DNA of 64,000 nt from JAENVU01 sp963801105 (GCA_963801105.1 CAWDDH010000003.1:2480001-2544000); one strand, 5' to 3'; shown: positions 46,341 through 56,022, numbered from the stretch's first letter. Made by a program: numbers and translations. Notes: generated by a model from the letters alone, not told the origin.

Positions 46341-47531
46341 TTGAGCAGCTTCACCTTCACGTCGGAGTCGGTGACCGAGGGTCACCCCGACAAGATGTGC
46401 GACCAGATCTCCGACGGAGTCCTCGACGCGATCTTCGAGGAGGACCCGAACAGCCGGGTCGCCTGCGAGACCATGGCCACCACCGGTCTGGTGATCGTCG
46501 CCGGTGAGATCAGCACCCAGGCCTACGTCGACATCCCGCGCGTGGTGCGCGACACCGTGCGGAGCATCGGGTACGACCGGGAGTCCTACGGCTTCGACGG
46601 CAACACGTGCGGCGTGCTCACCTCGATCGACGAGCAGAGCCCCGACATCGCCCAGGGGGTCGACAAGGCCGCCGAGCAGAAGGCCGGCGACACCGACCGC
46701 ATGCTCGAGACCGGTGCCGGCGACCAGGGGATGATGTTCGGCTACGCCTGTGACGACACCGATGACCTGATGCCGATGCCGATCTGGCTCGCGCACCGGC
46801 TGGCGTTCCGACTGTCGGAGGTCCGCAAGTCCGGAACCCTTCCGTACCTGCGTCCGGACGGCAAGACCCAGGTCACGTTCGAGTACGAGGACGGCAGACC
46901 GACCCGACTGACCACGGTGCTCATCTCCACCCAGCACGCGCCGGGGATCGATCGGGACTCCATGATCAAGCCCGATCTCGTCGAGCACGTGGTCCGGCCG
47001 CTCGTCCCCGCGCAGTTCGCGGACGACGACTACGAGGTCCACGTGAACCCGACCGGGACGTTCGAGCTCGGTGGTCCTCACGCCGACTGTGGGCTGACCG
47101 GGCGCAAGATCATCGTCGACACCTACGGCGGCATGGCCCGTCACGGCGGCGGTGCCTTCAGCGGCAAGGACCCCACGAAGGTGGACCGCTCGGCCGCCTA
47201 CGCGGCGCGGCACGCGGCGAAGAACATCGTCGCCGCCGGGATCGCCGAGCGGTGCGAGGTGCAGGTCGCGTACGCCATCGGCATCGCCCGTCCCGTCTCG
47301 CTCATGGTGGAGACCTTCGGGACGTCCGAGGTCGACCCCGAGAAGCTCCCCGAGCTCGTGCAGGAGCACTTCGACCTGCGCCCGGCGGCGATCATCGAGC
47401 GGTTGGACCTTCGGCGCCCGATCTACCGGCGGACCGCGGCCTACGGGCACTTCGGCCGCGACGAGCCGACGTTCACGTGGGAGCACACCGGCTCTGCGGA
47501 CGCCCTGCGCGCCGCGGCCGCGAGCCTGTAG
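46341..47531 (+). CDS. metK: S-adenosylmethionine synthetase
   Basis: Makes SAM from Met and ATP. The 396 residues show FTSESVTEGHPDKMCDQISD at the start, GAGDQGMMFGYA near 120, the P-loop-like GGGAFSGKDPTKVDRS near 265, and DLRRPIYRRTAAYGHFG at the end. TTG 46341 is chosen because AGGAGA lies 5 nt upstream and the protein then begins exactly where the family does. The reading frame is continuous with coaBC, see there. Confidence 0.96.
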   Translation: MSSFTFTSESVTEGHPDKMCDQISDGVLDAIFEEDPNSRVACETMATTGLVIVAGEISTQAYVDIPRVVRDTVRSIGYDRESYGFDGNTCGVLTSIDEQSPDIAQGVDKAAEQKAGDTDRMLETGAGDQGMMFGYACDDTDDLMPMPIWLAHRLAFRLSEVRKSGTLPYLRPDGKTQVTFEYEDGRPTRLTTVLISTQHAPGIDRDSMIKPDLVEHVVRPLVPAQFADDDYEVHVNPTGTFELGGPHADCGLTGRKIIVDTYGGMARHGGGAFSGKDPTKVDRSAAYAARHAAKNIVAAGIAERCEVQVAYAIGIARPVSLMVETFGTSEVDPEKLPELVQEHFDLRPAAIIERLDLRRPIYRRTAAYGHFGRDEPTFTWEHTGSADALRAAAASL

Positions 47532-47541
47532 GGCACACCCG

Positions 47542-49305
47542 ATTCGCGTCGTCCGGGTCCATCCCGACCTGACGGCGGTTCCCCGCGAGTTCGACTACTC
47601 GCTCCCGGACGCGCTCATGGGTGCGTCCGGAGAGGCCCCACGCGTCGGCACCCTCGTGCGCGTGCCGCTCCACGGCCGGCGCGTCCGGGGTTGGGTCGTC
47701 GCGACCGGCGTGACCCCCGAGACCGCCGCCGAGCGGATCCTGCCGATCGCGAAGATCGTCGGCGCCGGCCCGCCCGCAACCCTGCTCGACCTCGGGCGCT
47801 GGGCCGCGCGCCGCTGGGTCGGCAGCGAGGTCGCGCTGTTCCGCGCCGCGTCGGCGCCGAACGCCGTGCGCGACCCCTGGCCCTCGGTGCCGGCCCGACC
47901 GGGCCCGGGCTTCACGGTGGAGGTCCTTGCGTGGCCCCCGGCCGCCGACCGCCGCGAGCTGGTGGCCGACCGTCTCTCCGCCGACGGCTCCACGCTGGTG
48001 CTCGTCCCCGACGGCGCCCGGCTGGGCACGCTCGTGCGGGACCTGGAGCGACGCGGCCGGCGGGTGCTCGTCATGCGCTCGGATCGCGACGACGCCGAGC
48101 GCACCCGCACCTGGGCCGCGGCGCGCGCGGGTGGCGTCGTCGTCGTCGGTGGCCGCACCGCGGTGTGGGCCCCGGTCCCGGACCTCGCAGCGGTCGTCGT
48201 GCTCGACGAGGGTGACGAGGCGCTCCAGGAGGAGCGGGTGCCGACCTGGCACGCCCGCGACGTCGTCGTCGAGCGGGCCCGCCGGGCCGGGGCCCCGGTG
48301 ACGCTCGTCGCACCGGTGCCGACCCCGGAGGCGGGGGCGCTCGCAGTGGGTGCGGTCGTGCGCCCGGCGCCCGTCGACGAGCGGGCGGGGTGGCCGACGG
48401 TGACGGTGGTGGACCTGCGGGCCGAGCCGCCCGGGAACGGGCTGCTGAGCGACGAGCTGGCCCGGGCGCTGCGGGCGACCGTCGACGCCGGGGATCGCGC
48501 GGTCTGCGTGCTCAACCGCAAGGGCCGGGCGCGGCTCCTGACGTGTCTGACGTGCTCGACCGTCGCGACGTGCGAGCGCTGCGACGCGGCCGTCGCCGAG
48601 GTCGAGTCCGGGGTGCTCACCTGCCCGCAGTGCGGGACGACCCGACCGACGATCTGCACCGAATGTCACAGCACCAGGCTGCGGGCCTCCCGGCTCGGGG
48701 TCCAACGCCTGCGCGACGCGCTGGCCGCGCTGCTGCCCCGCACGGAGATCGCGTGGCTCGACGCGAGCGTCGAGGACGTCCCGGACGCGCCCGTGGTGGT
48801 GGGGACCGAGGCGGTGCTGCACCGTGTCCCGGCGCGACTGGTCGCGTTCCTCGAGCTCGACCAGGAGCTGTTCGCGCACCGGGCGCGTGCCGGTCAGCAG
48901 GCGGCGAACCTGGTCGCACGCGCCGCTCGGCTCGTTGGATCGCGAGCCCGCGGCGGCCGGCTGGTGCTCCAGACCCGCAACCCCGACCACGCATTGCTCG
49001 CCTGGGTCCGGTCCGGCGATCCGGAGCCGATCATGGACGCCGAACGGGCGCGGCGTCGCGTCCTGGGGTTCCCGCCGTTCGGCGCGGTGGCCGAGCTGAG
49101 CGGCGACGCCGACGCGGTGCGCGCCGCGCTGGAGGTCGTCCCGGCGGACCTTCGGGTCCTGGGCCCGTCGGCCCGGGGCGTCGGAATGGCCGCGCTGATG
49201 TTCGCGTCCGACCCGGATGCCCTCGCCGACGTGCTCGCCGTCGCGGCCCCCGCGGGGCGCGCCGCCGGCCGCCTCCGCGTCGCCGTCGACCCCCCACGCA
49301 TCTGA
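47542..49305 (+). CDS. priA: Primosomal protein N' (PriA), helicase-deficient actinobacterial type, start unclear
   Basis: N-terminal 3' DNA-binding domain (VPREFDYSLPDAL, VRVPLHGRRVRGWVV), a degenerate helicase core without Walker A and with DEGDEAL in place of DEEH, and an intact zinc-binding region with eight Cys (CLTC, CERC, CPQC, CTEC). Loss of the helicase motifs is known in actinobacterial PriA. No ATG, GTG or TTG lies between the metK stop and the conserved N-terminus; ATT 47542 or CTG 47570 would fit, while ATG 47617 removes conserved residues. About 587 residues from ATT. Confidence 0.85.
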   Translation: MRVVRVHPDLTAVPREFDYSLPDALMGASGEAPRVGTLVRVPLHGRRVRGWVVATGVTPETAAERILPIAKIVGAGPPATLLDLGRWAARRWVGSEVALFRAASAPNAVRDPWPSVPARPGPGFTVEVLAWPPAADRRELVADRLSADGSTLVLVPDGARLGTLVRDLERRGRRVLVMRSDRDDAERTRTWAAARAGGVVVVGGRTAVWAPVPDLAAVVVLDEGDEALQEERVPTWHARDVVVERARRAGAPVTLVAPVPTPEAGALAVGAVVRPAPVDERAGWPTVTVVDLRAEPPGNGLLSDELARALRATVDAGDRAVCVLNRKGRARLLTCLTCSTVATCERCDAAVAEVESGVLTCPQCGTTRPTICTECHSTRLRASRLGVQRLRDALAALLPRTEIAWLDASVEDVPDAPVVVGTEAVLHRVPARLVAFLELDQELFAHRARAGQQAANLVARAARLVGSRARGGRLVLQTRNPDHALLAWVRSGDPEPIMDAERARRRVLGFPPFGAVAELSGDADAVRAALEVVPADLRVLGPSARGVGMAALMFASDPDALADVLAVAAPAGRAAGRLRVAVDPPRI

Positions 49306-49367
49306 CGGCCCCCAGCCTTCGTTCGCCCCGATCGGGGCCCAAACCCCCGGTTGTGCGCGCGCAACAC

Positions 49368-49378
49368 GGGGGGGGGGG
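49368..49378 (+). repeat. Run of eleven G
   Basis: Homopolymer in the 184-nt gap between priA and the sulfatase, next to a GC-rich inverted repeat (GTTGTGCGCGCGCAAC at 49350-49365) that with flanking C and G runs could form a terminator-like stem. The length of the run may be unreliable. Confidence 0.6.
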
Positions 49379-49489
49379 TACAGGGCGGGTTCTGCGCGTC
49401 GGAACGGTCGGCGCGGGCGACGGTGTCCGCCGGACGTCGATCGCCGCCCCGGTCGACGGGCCGCGCGGGTGCCTGCCAGGATCGACGCC

Positions 49490-51782
49490 ATGACCGAGCG
49501 CAGCTATCCGGGGTTCGACGGCAAGGTCACGCGCACGTTCGCGGGGTCCGAGGGCTCGTGGCCCGAGCGGCCGCACGCCCGCGACGGCGCGCCGAACATC
49601 GTCGTGGTCCTCGCCGACGACCTCGGGTACGCAGACCTCGGGTGCTACGGCAGCGAGATCGACACGCCGAACCTGGATGCCCTCGCCCGGCGCGGCATCC
49701 AGGCCACGAACTTCCACGTGACGCCGATGTGCTCACCGACGCGCGCGGCCCTCCTCACCGGCGTCGAGCCGCACCGGGCCGGGCTCGGGACCGTCGCGCA
49801 CGTGGACCCCGGCTTCCCCGGGTATGCATCCGAGCTCGCGCCGGACGTCATGACGATGGCCGAGATCCTCCGGGACGAGGCCGGGTACGCCACGATGGCG
49901 GTGGGGAAATGGCACCTCGCCAAGGACTCCGACGGCGCCGAGGGCCCCCGCGGCTCGTGGCCGTGCCAGCGCGGCTTCGACCAGTACTACGGCGTGATCG
50001 ACGCCTTCACCAACCTGCACCATCCGCACCGGCTGGTGCAGGACAACCACCAGGTCGACGTCGAGCGGTATCCCGACGGCTACTACTTCACCGACGACAT
50101 CACCGACCACGCGATCTCGATGATCCGCGCCCAGAAGACCGCCAACCCGAGCCGGCCCTTCTTCTGCTACGTCGCCCACGGCGCGGTCCACGCACCGCTG
50201 CACGCGCGCCCCGAGGACATGGAGAAGTACCGCGGCCGCTACGACGCGGGATGGGACGCGTTGCGCGAAGAGCGCTATGCCCGCCAGCAGGAGATGGGGA
50301 TCGTCCCACCCGGGGTGGAGCTCGCGCCCCGCAACACCGAGCGCGACCACGACGTGAGGCCCTGGGACGAGCTGAGCGCGGACGAGCAGCGGCTGTTCGC
50401 CCGGCACATGGAGGTCTACGCCGCCATGGTGGACCGGATCGACCAGAACGTCGGGCGGATGATCGCCGCGCTCGACGACCTCGGCGAGCTGGACAACACG
50501 ATCTTCGTGTTCACCTCCGACAACGGCGCGTCCCGCGAAGGCGAGGTGTGCGGCACGACGGCGTACTACGTGCACCTGCTCCAAGGCGACGACCTCGCGG
50601 CCGACCTCGCGCGCCTCGACGAGATCGGCGGTCCGACCACCACTCCGCACTATCCGCGCGGCTGGGCGATGGCGGGCAACACCCCGTTCCGGCTGTACAA
50701 GATCAATACGCACCAGGGCGGCCACTCGGTGCCGTTCATCGTGTCGTGGCCCGACGGGCTCGACGCGCACGGCGAGTTCCGCCGCCAGTACCAGCACGTG
50801 ACCGACCTCCTGCCGACGTTCCTTGAGATCGTCGGCGTCGGGCGCCCGTCGTCCTACCGCGGCGTCGACCTCGCGCCGCTCCAGGGCTGGAGCTTCACCT
50901 CCGTGCTCGCCGACGCCGACGCGCCGAGCACGCACCGCGAGCACGTGGTGGAGATGAACGGCCATCGCGGTTACTACCGCGAGGGTTGGCACGCCGTGAC
51001 GCTGCACCAGGGCCTCACCTCGTTCACCGACGAGGCGTGGGAGCTGTACGACCTCGAGGCGGACCCGACCGAGCTGCACGACCTCGCCGCCGAGCACCCC
51101 CAGAAGCTCGCGCGAGCTCACCGAGGCGTGGGAGGCGGCCGCCTGGGAGAACCGCATCTACCCGCTCGACGAGGGCGCGAGCGTGAAGTACGTGACCCGT
51201 CCCGAGCGGGACCTCGCCTACGTCCGGCCCGTGCGCATCCCGCGTGGCACGCCCACGCTGGAGCGGTGGCGCTCGGTCCAGCTCATCTGGTTCCGCGGCT
51301 TCACGGTGACCGTCGAGCTGGACCACCACACGGGTGACGAGGGGGTACTCGTCGCGCACGGCGACCAGGGAAGCGGCTACCTCCTGTACGTGCTCGACGG
51401 GAACCTCCGCCTCGCCCACAACGACGGTCGCGGCCACATGACCCACGTCGAGGCCGGCCCGCTGCCGGACGGCACGCGTGCGGTCGACGTGCGGTTCAGC
51501 GCGCCCGGTGACCGCACGTGGGACGTGACCGTCGCCGTCGACGGCGAGGAGCGGGCGGCCCACGGCGGGCTGCCGATGCTCTTCGGAATCGCGCCGTTCG
51601 AGGGGATCAGCGTCGGGATCGATCCCCGCTCGCCGGTGAGCTGGGATCTGTACGAGCGCTTCGGACCGTTCCCGTACTCGGGTGCGCTGGCTGCGGCCAC
51701 GTACACGCCGGGCGAGCCGGCCCCGGACGCCCCCGTGCACCTCGTCGGGATGCTCCGTGAGCTCGGCGCCCGCTACGAGTAG
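49490..51782 (+). CDS. Type I (formylglycine) arylsulfatase, frame broken once
   Basis: Hydrolyses sulfate esters; substrate unknown. Motifs: NIVVVLADDLGYADLGCYG (metal Asp pair) near 35-55, the formylglycine Cys in MCSPTRAALLTG near 84, VGKWHL near 138, and DNGASREG. At about 51112 the frame slips by one base after HPQKLA; in the next frame it resumes with ELTEAWEAAAWENRIYPLD and continues with a beta-rich C-terminal domain to TAG 51782. The restored protein is about 763 residues, as in large actinobacterial arylsulfatases. No signal peptide is seen. No sulfatase-maturing enzyme is nearby. Confidence 0.88.
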
Positions 51783-51828
51783 GTCCCGACCCGCGTGCCC
51801 GACCGGGGGTGCCGGTAGCCTGCGCACG

Positions 51829-51939
51829 ATGTGCGCCGTCGTGACAACTCCGAGCCGGAGCCCGCAGGGTGGAGGCGAGCCGCGGAGCGAGCGGCCGCGA
51901 GGTGGGTATCCCGCCGAGCAGCGAGCGGAGCAGGCATGA
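51829..51939 (+). CDS. Possible 36-residue leader frame before def
   Basis: ATG 51829 lies 7 nt after TAGCCT (51816-51821), the leaderless -10 pattern of this window. Its TGA overlaps the def ATG (ATGA). The product is Arg/Glu/Pro-rich, contains RGGYPAEQRAEQA and derives from repeat family A. No family known; it may serve only to couple translation to def, or be an accident of the repeat. Confidence 0.3.
   Translation: MCAVVTTPSRSPQGGGEPRSERPRGGYPAEQRAEQA
51877..51930 (+). repeat. Intergenic repeat family A, copy 2
   Basis: GAGCCGCGGAGCGAGCGG, then GGGTATCCCGCCGAG and GCGAGCGGAG, in the same order as the minus-strand copy at 8130-8179. It supplies the GGAGCAGG ribosome site of def. Confidence 0.6.
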
Positions 51940-52472
51940 CGAGCGCGATCCCATACCCGATCCGCGTGTTCGGCGACCCGGTGCTCAAGCAGCGCGCCAA
52001 GGAGGTCACCGAGCTCGACGGAGCCCTCGCGCGCCTCGTCGACACCATGGTCGACACGATGTACGACGCGTCCGGCGTGGGCCTCGCGGCACCCCAGGTC
52101 GGCGTTCAGAAGCGGATGTTCACCTTCGACGTCGGCGAGGGTCCGCAGGTGCTCATCAACCCCGAGGTCGCGGAGGCGACGGGGGAGTGGGCGTACGAGG
52201 AGGGATGCCTCTCCATCCCCGGCTTCCACTTCGAGATCGTCCGCCCCAAGGTCGTCACGATCACCGGCGTGGGCCTCGACGGCGACGAGATCGTCATCGA
52301 GGGGGACGAGCTGCTCGGACGGGTCTTCCTGCACGAGCTCGACCACCTGGACGGCGTGCTCATGCTCGACCGCCTCGATCCCGACGTGCGCAAGCAGGCG
52401 CTGCGGGAGCTGCGGGACGCCGACCTCGTCGCGGCCGGGCGCGAGCGGCTCGACGACGTCCGGCGCCTGTGA
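51936..52472 (+). CDS. def: Peptide deformylase
   Basis: Metal hydrolase removing the N-formyl group of new proteins. The 178 residues carry the three family motifs: SGVGLAAPQVG near 48, EGCLSIPG near 91 with the metal Cys, and LHELDHLDG near 133 with HExxH. ATG 51936 has GGAGCAGG upstream. Followed by fmt with a 4-nt overlap, so formylation and deformylation are coupled. Confidence 0.96.
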   Translation: MTSAIPYPIRVFGDPVLKQRAKEVTELDGALARLVDTMVDTMYDASGVGLAAPQVGVQKRMFTFDVGEGPQVLINPEVAEATGEWAYEEGCLSIPGFHFEIVRPKVVTITGVGLDGDEIVIEGDELLGRVFLHELDHLDGVLMLDRLDPDVRKQALRELRDADLVAAGRERLDDVRRL

Positions 52473-53314
52473 GCGACGAGCACCTGGTGTACTTCGGGAC
52501 GCCCGCGGCCGCGGTCGTCCCGCTCGCAGCACTCGTCGCCGCCGGGGCGGACGTCCGCCTGGTGGTCACCCAGCCCGACCGGCGTCGCGGGCGCGGGAGC
52601 GCCCCCGAACCGAGCCCGGTCAAGCGGTGGGCGCAGGACCACGACCTCCCCGTGGTGACCCCCGAACGCGCCCGCGACGCGATCGGCGCGGTCGTCGCCG
52701 CCGAGCCGACGCGGGGCGTGGTCGTCGCCTTCGGCCAGCTGCTGCCCCCGGCGCTCCTCGACGTGTTCCCGCGCGGTCTCGTCAACCTGCACTTCTCGCG
52801 CCTGCCGCGCTGGCGCGGGGCGGCACCCGTCGAACGGGCCATCCTGGCGGGCGACGCCGAGACGGCGGTCTCGGTCATGGGCGTCGAGGAGGGGCTCGAC
52901 ACCGGTCCGGTCTACGCCGAGCGCGTCGTGCCGATCGGTCCGTCCGAGACCGCGGGCGAGCTGCACGCGCGCCTCGTCGAGATCGCTGCCGACCTGCTCG
53001 TCGAGACCCTGCCCGCCATCGACACCCTGGAGCCGCGCCACCAGACGGGCGAGACCACCTACGCCGAGAAGCTGCGCCCCGACGAGTTCGAGCTGCATCT
53101 CGACCGTCCGGCCGACGAGCTCGTGCGGATCGTGCGGGCCGGCAATCCGCGTCCCGGTGCCTGGATCGATCTGGGCGGCACGCGACTCAAGGTGTGGTGC
53201 GCGCACGCCGAGGACGGCCGGTTCGTCCCCGACGAGGTGCAGCCTGCGGGCAGGAAGCCGATGACGCTCGCGGCGTGGCGGGCCGGCCACCGCGGCCCCG
53301 ACCCCTTCGCGTGA
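52469..53314 (+). CDS. fmt: Methionyl-tRNA formyltransferase
   Basis: Formylates initiator Met-tRNA. The 281 residues show VYFGTPAAAVVPL at the start, NLHFSRLPRWRGAAPVERAI near 106-125 (formyl-THF site), GVEEGLDTGPV near 145, and a short C-terminal OB-like domain (YAEKLRPDEFEL). It is somewhat shorter than the usual 310, mostly in the C-terminal domain. GTG 52469 overlaps def. Confidence 0.95.
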   Translation: MSDEHLVYFGTPAAAVVPLAALVAAGADVRLVVTQPDRRRGRGSAPEPSPVKRWAQDHDLPVVTPERARDAIGAVVAAEPTRGVVVAFGQLLPPALLDVFPRGLVNLHFSRLPRWRGAAPVERAILAGDAETAVSVMGVEEGLDTGPVYAERVVPIGPSETAGELHARLVEIAADLLVETLPAIDTLEPRHQTGETTYAEKLRPDEFELHLDRPADELVRIVRAGNPRPGAWIDLGGTRLKVWCAHAEDGRFVPDEVQPAGRKPMTLAAWRAGHRGPDPFA

Positions 53315-54612
53315 GCCGCGAGCTCGCGCTCCGCGCCCTCCTGCGGATCGACGACGGGGCGTACGCCAACGTCGTGCTGCCGACGCTGCTCCGGCGCAGC
53401 TCGCTCGCCGTCCGCGACCGCGCGCAGGTGACCGAGTGGGTCTACGGCACCGTCCGCCGCCGCCGGGCGCTCGACCACCTCCTCGTCCCCTGCCTGGACC
53501 GCCCGGTGGCCCGGCTCGACCCACCGGTGCGGGCGGCGCTGCGCCTCGGCGCCTACCAACTGGTCACGGGGATCGCACCGCACGCCGCCGTCGGCGAGAC
53601 GGTGGCCGCGGTCGGTGCGGTCGCACCGCGCGCGAAGGGCTTCGTCAACGCGGTGCTGCGCAAGCTCGCGGCGACCTCGCCCGCGTGGCCGGAGCCGGCC
53701 GGTGGCGACACCGCGTCGATCGGACTGCGCACGTCCATGCCCGACTGGATCGTCGAGCTGCTCCTGAGCGATCTCGGCTCCGCCGACGCGCTCGCCACCC
53801 TCGACGCGGTGAACGCCCCGGCGGCAGTGACGCTCCGGGTCAATCGCCGGCGCGCGACGCCCGACGAGGTCGCGGCGGAGCTGGTCGCGGCCGGCCTCAC
53901 CGTCGAGCGGGGCGCGCTCGTCCCCGACGCGCTGGTGGTGACCCGCACCGGCGACATCGGCCGCCTGCCCGTCGTCCGTGCCGGTCGGGCGACCCCGCAG
54001 GACCAGGCGAGCCAGGCGGTGGTCGCGATCGTCGCCGCCGGTCCGGGCGAGCGCGTGCTCGAGATCGGCGCCGCGCCCGGGGGGAAGGCGACGGCAGTGG
54101 CCGAGGCGATGGACGACACCGGTGTCGTCGTGGCGGTGGACCGGCACCCCGGCCGTACCCGGATGATCGCGGAAGCGGCCCGGCGACTCGGTCTCGCCAC
54201 GGTGCGCCCGGTCGTGGCCGACGGCCGCGCCCTGCCCTTGCGCGAGCACCGCTTCGATCGGGTCCTGCTCGACGCGCCGTGCAGCGGCCTCGGAGTGCTC
54301 CGGCGCCGGCCCGAGGCCCGCTGGCAGCTCGCGCCGACCGCGATCGCCGAGCTCGCGACGCTCCAGCGCGCGCTGCTCGCCGCCGCCGCGCGTCAGGTGC
54401 GGCCCGGCGGCCGGCTGGTGTACTCGGTGTGCACGCTCAGCGCGGCCGAGACCGAAGGGGTCGACGAGTGGGCGCGGCAGGCGCTCACCGGCTTCACACC
54501 CGCCGCGCCCCCGGGACCACCGTGGACGCCGGTCGGTCGGGGTGCGCGCCTCCTCCCGGCCACCGCCGGGACCGACGGCATGTACGTCCTCGTGCTCCGG
54601 GCGCCCGTCTGA
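53311..54612 (+). CDS. rsmB: 16S rRNA (cytosine-C5) methyltransferase RsmB/Sun
   Basis: NusB-like N-terminal domain (about 1-140) followed by a SAM methyltransferase: ATPQDQASQAVV, VLEIGAAPGGKATAVAEAM near 250, and the catalytic Cys motif LLDAPCSGLGVLRRRPEARW near 315. The second family Cys is in YSVCTLSAAETEG. 433 residues, normal. GTG 53311 overlaps the fmt stop. Confidence 0.95.
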   Translation: MSRELALRALLRIDDGAYANVVLPTLLRRSSLAVRDRAQVTEWVYGTVRRRRALDHLLVPCLDRPVARLDPPVRAALRLGAYQLVTGIAPHAAVGETVAAVGAVAPRAKGFVNAVLRKLAATSPAWPEPAGGDTASIGLRTSMPDWIVELLLSDLGSADALATLDAVNAPAAVTLRVNRRRATPDEVAAELVAAGLTVERGALVPDALVVTRTGDIGRLPVVRAGRATPQDQASQAVVAIVAAGPGERVLEIGAAPGGKATAVAEAMDDTGVVVAVDRHPGRTRMIAEAARRLGLATVRPVVADGRALPLREHRFDRVLLDAPCSGLGVLRRRPEARWQLAPTAIAELATLQRALLAAAARQVRPGGRLVYSVCTLSAAETEGVDEWARQALTGFTPAAPPGPPWTPVGRGARLLPATAGTDGMYVLVLRAPV

Positions 54613-54620
54613 GCCTTGGA

Positions 54621-54626
54621 TAGGGT
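54621..54626 (+). promoter_or_regulatory. Possible leaderless -10 element for rpe
   Basis: TAGGGT, 7 nt before ATG 54634 and 8 nt after the rsmB stop. Confidence 0.35.
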
Positions 54627-54633
54627 GCGCCGG

Positions 54634-55290
54634 ATGGGAAAGATCGCGCCTTCGATCCTCGCCTGTGACTTCTCGCAGCTCGCCGTCGAGGTCGACAAGG
54701 TGGCGGCCGAAGCCGACCTGCTCCACGTCGACGTGATGGACGGGCACTTCGTGCCGAACCTCTCGATCGGCGCCCCCGTGGTGAAGTGCCTGCGGCCGCG
54801 GACGGACCTGTACCTCGACTGCCACCTGATGATCGACAACCCGGCCGACCTGCTCGACGACTTCGCCGCGGCCGGCGCGGACAGCTGCACGGTGCACGTC
54901 GAGCTCGGCGACCCGAGGCCGCTCTTCGATCGGATGCGCGAGCACGGCATGCGGGTCGGCCTCGTGCTCAACCCGGAGACGCCGCTCGACGCGGTGCTCC
55001 CGTACGTCGGCGAGATCGACATCCTGCTCTTCATGAGCGTCCACCCCGGCTTCGGCGGCCAGGCGTTCCTCCCCGAGGTGCTCGACAAGCTGCGCGAGGC
55101 GCGCCGCGTCGTCGACGAGCAGGGCCTGACGGTCGAGCTCGAGATCGACGGCGGGATCAACCTCGATACCGCGCCCCTGGCCGCGGCGGCGGGTGCCGAC
55201 ATTCTGGTGGCCGGCAGCGCGGTCTTCCACGCCCCCGACCCGGGGGCCGCCGCCCGCGCGATCCGGGACGTCGCCTGGGGTGTGCGCTGA
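54634..55290 (+). CDS. rpe: Ribulose-phosphate 3-epimerase
   Basis: Pentose phosphate pathway TIM barrel of 218 residues: KIAPSILACDFSQL at the start, HVDVMDGHFVPNLSIG near 33-48 with metal His/Asp, CHLMI, MSVHPGFGGQAF near 138, and EIDGGINLDT near 172. ATG 54634 gives the usual family start; TTG 54616 would add six residues. Confidence 0.96.
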   Translation: MGKIAPSILACDFSQLAVEVDKVAAEADLLHVDVMDGHFVPNLSIGAPVVKCLRPRTDLYLDCHLMIDNPADLLDDFAAAGADSCTVHVELGDPRPLFDRMREHGMRVGLVLNPETPLDAVLPYVGEIDILLFMSVHPGFGGQAFLPEVLDKLREARRVVDEQGLTVELEIDGGINLDTAPLAAAAGADILVAGSAVFHAPDPGAAARAIRDVAWGVR

Positions 55291-55312
55291 CCGTCGGGGA
55301 GAGGAGCGCGAC

Positions 55313-55796
55313 ATGACGTACGCGGCCAAGGTGCTCACGGTCTCGGATGGTGTCGTCACAGGCACACGCGAGGACAAGTCGGGCGACGCGCTCGCGGCGC
55401 GCCTCGTGGCCGAGGGCGTGACCGTGGTCGAGCGCGCGGTGGTCGCGGACGGCGTCGACGCCGTGGCCCACGCCCTGCGCACGCTGTCGCGTGACTTCGT
55501 CGGCCTCGTCGTCACCACGGGCGGGACCGGCTTCGGTCCGCGCGACAACACGCCCGAAGCGACGCGCAAGGTCATCGAGCGCGGAGGCGCCCGGCCTGGC
55601 CGAGGCGATCCGCCGGCGCAGCGACGAGGGTGGGCGCGGGTTCGGAATGCTGTCGCGTGCGGTCGCGGGCACGATCGGGGCGTGTCTGATCGTGAACACT
55701 CCCGGCAGCACGGGGGGCGCGGTGGAGGCGTTCGACGTGATCGCCCCGGTGCTCGGCCACGCGTTGGACCTGCTCGCGGGTGGGCATCCGCATTGA
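55313..55796 (+). CDS. MogA/MoaB-type molybdopterin cofactor protein, frame broken once
   Basis: MoCF_biosynth-fold protein of about 160 residues. AAKVLTVSDGV at the start, LVVTTGGTGFGPRDNTPEAT (adenylyltransferase loop) near 66-85. The frame slips after KVIER at about 55585; one base later it continues with EAPGLAEAIRRRSDEGGRG, MLSRAVAGTIGACLIVNTPG and TGGAVEAFDVI to TGA 55796. Deleting one G restores IEREAPGLAEAI. MogA adenylates molybdopterin; MoaB relatives differ little, so the exact role is open. GGAGAGGAG precedes ATG 55313. Confidence 0.85.
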
Positions 55797-55825
55797 GTCG
55801 GAGGCTCCCTCGCACTCCGGTGAAA

Positions 55826-55839
55826 TAGAACACGTTTCA
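55826..55839. promoter_or_regulatory. Second TNNAACNNGTTNNA operator, before the riboflavin operon
   Basis: TAGAACACGTTTCA fits the same 14-bp consensus as the palindrome at 15402-15415. It overlaps a likely -35 (TTCAAT, 55836-55841) with TATCGT (55859-55864) as -10 after 17 nt, so a bound repressor would block the rib promoter. Confidence 0.6.
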
Positions 55840-55885
55840 ATTCTACCGGAATTCGTGATATCGTGGTTCCGACAGTTCCAGAGCT

Positions 55886-56022
55886 GCCCTCGGGGTATGG
55901 GTGCAAGTCCCGACCGGCGGTGACCACCACGTGTGGGAGCCCGCGAACTCGTGGCCGCCAGTCACGAGCCGATGAGGTGAGATTCCTCGGCCGACGGTGA
56001 GAGTCCGGATGGGAGAGGGCCA
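55886..56022 (+). ncRNA. FMN riboswitch (RFN element)
   Basis: Conserved RFN blocks occur in order: GGGTGCAAGTCCCGACCGGC (55909 onward), GAGCCCGCGAACTCG, GCCGATGAGGTGAGATTCC, then CCGACGGTGAGAGTCCGGAT and GGGAGAGGG. It lies about 60 nt before ribD ATG. FMN binding would reduce expression of ribD-ribE-ribBA-ribH; the mechanism (translation or transcription) cannot be read, as no U-rich terminator follows. Confidence 0.96.
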
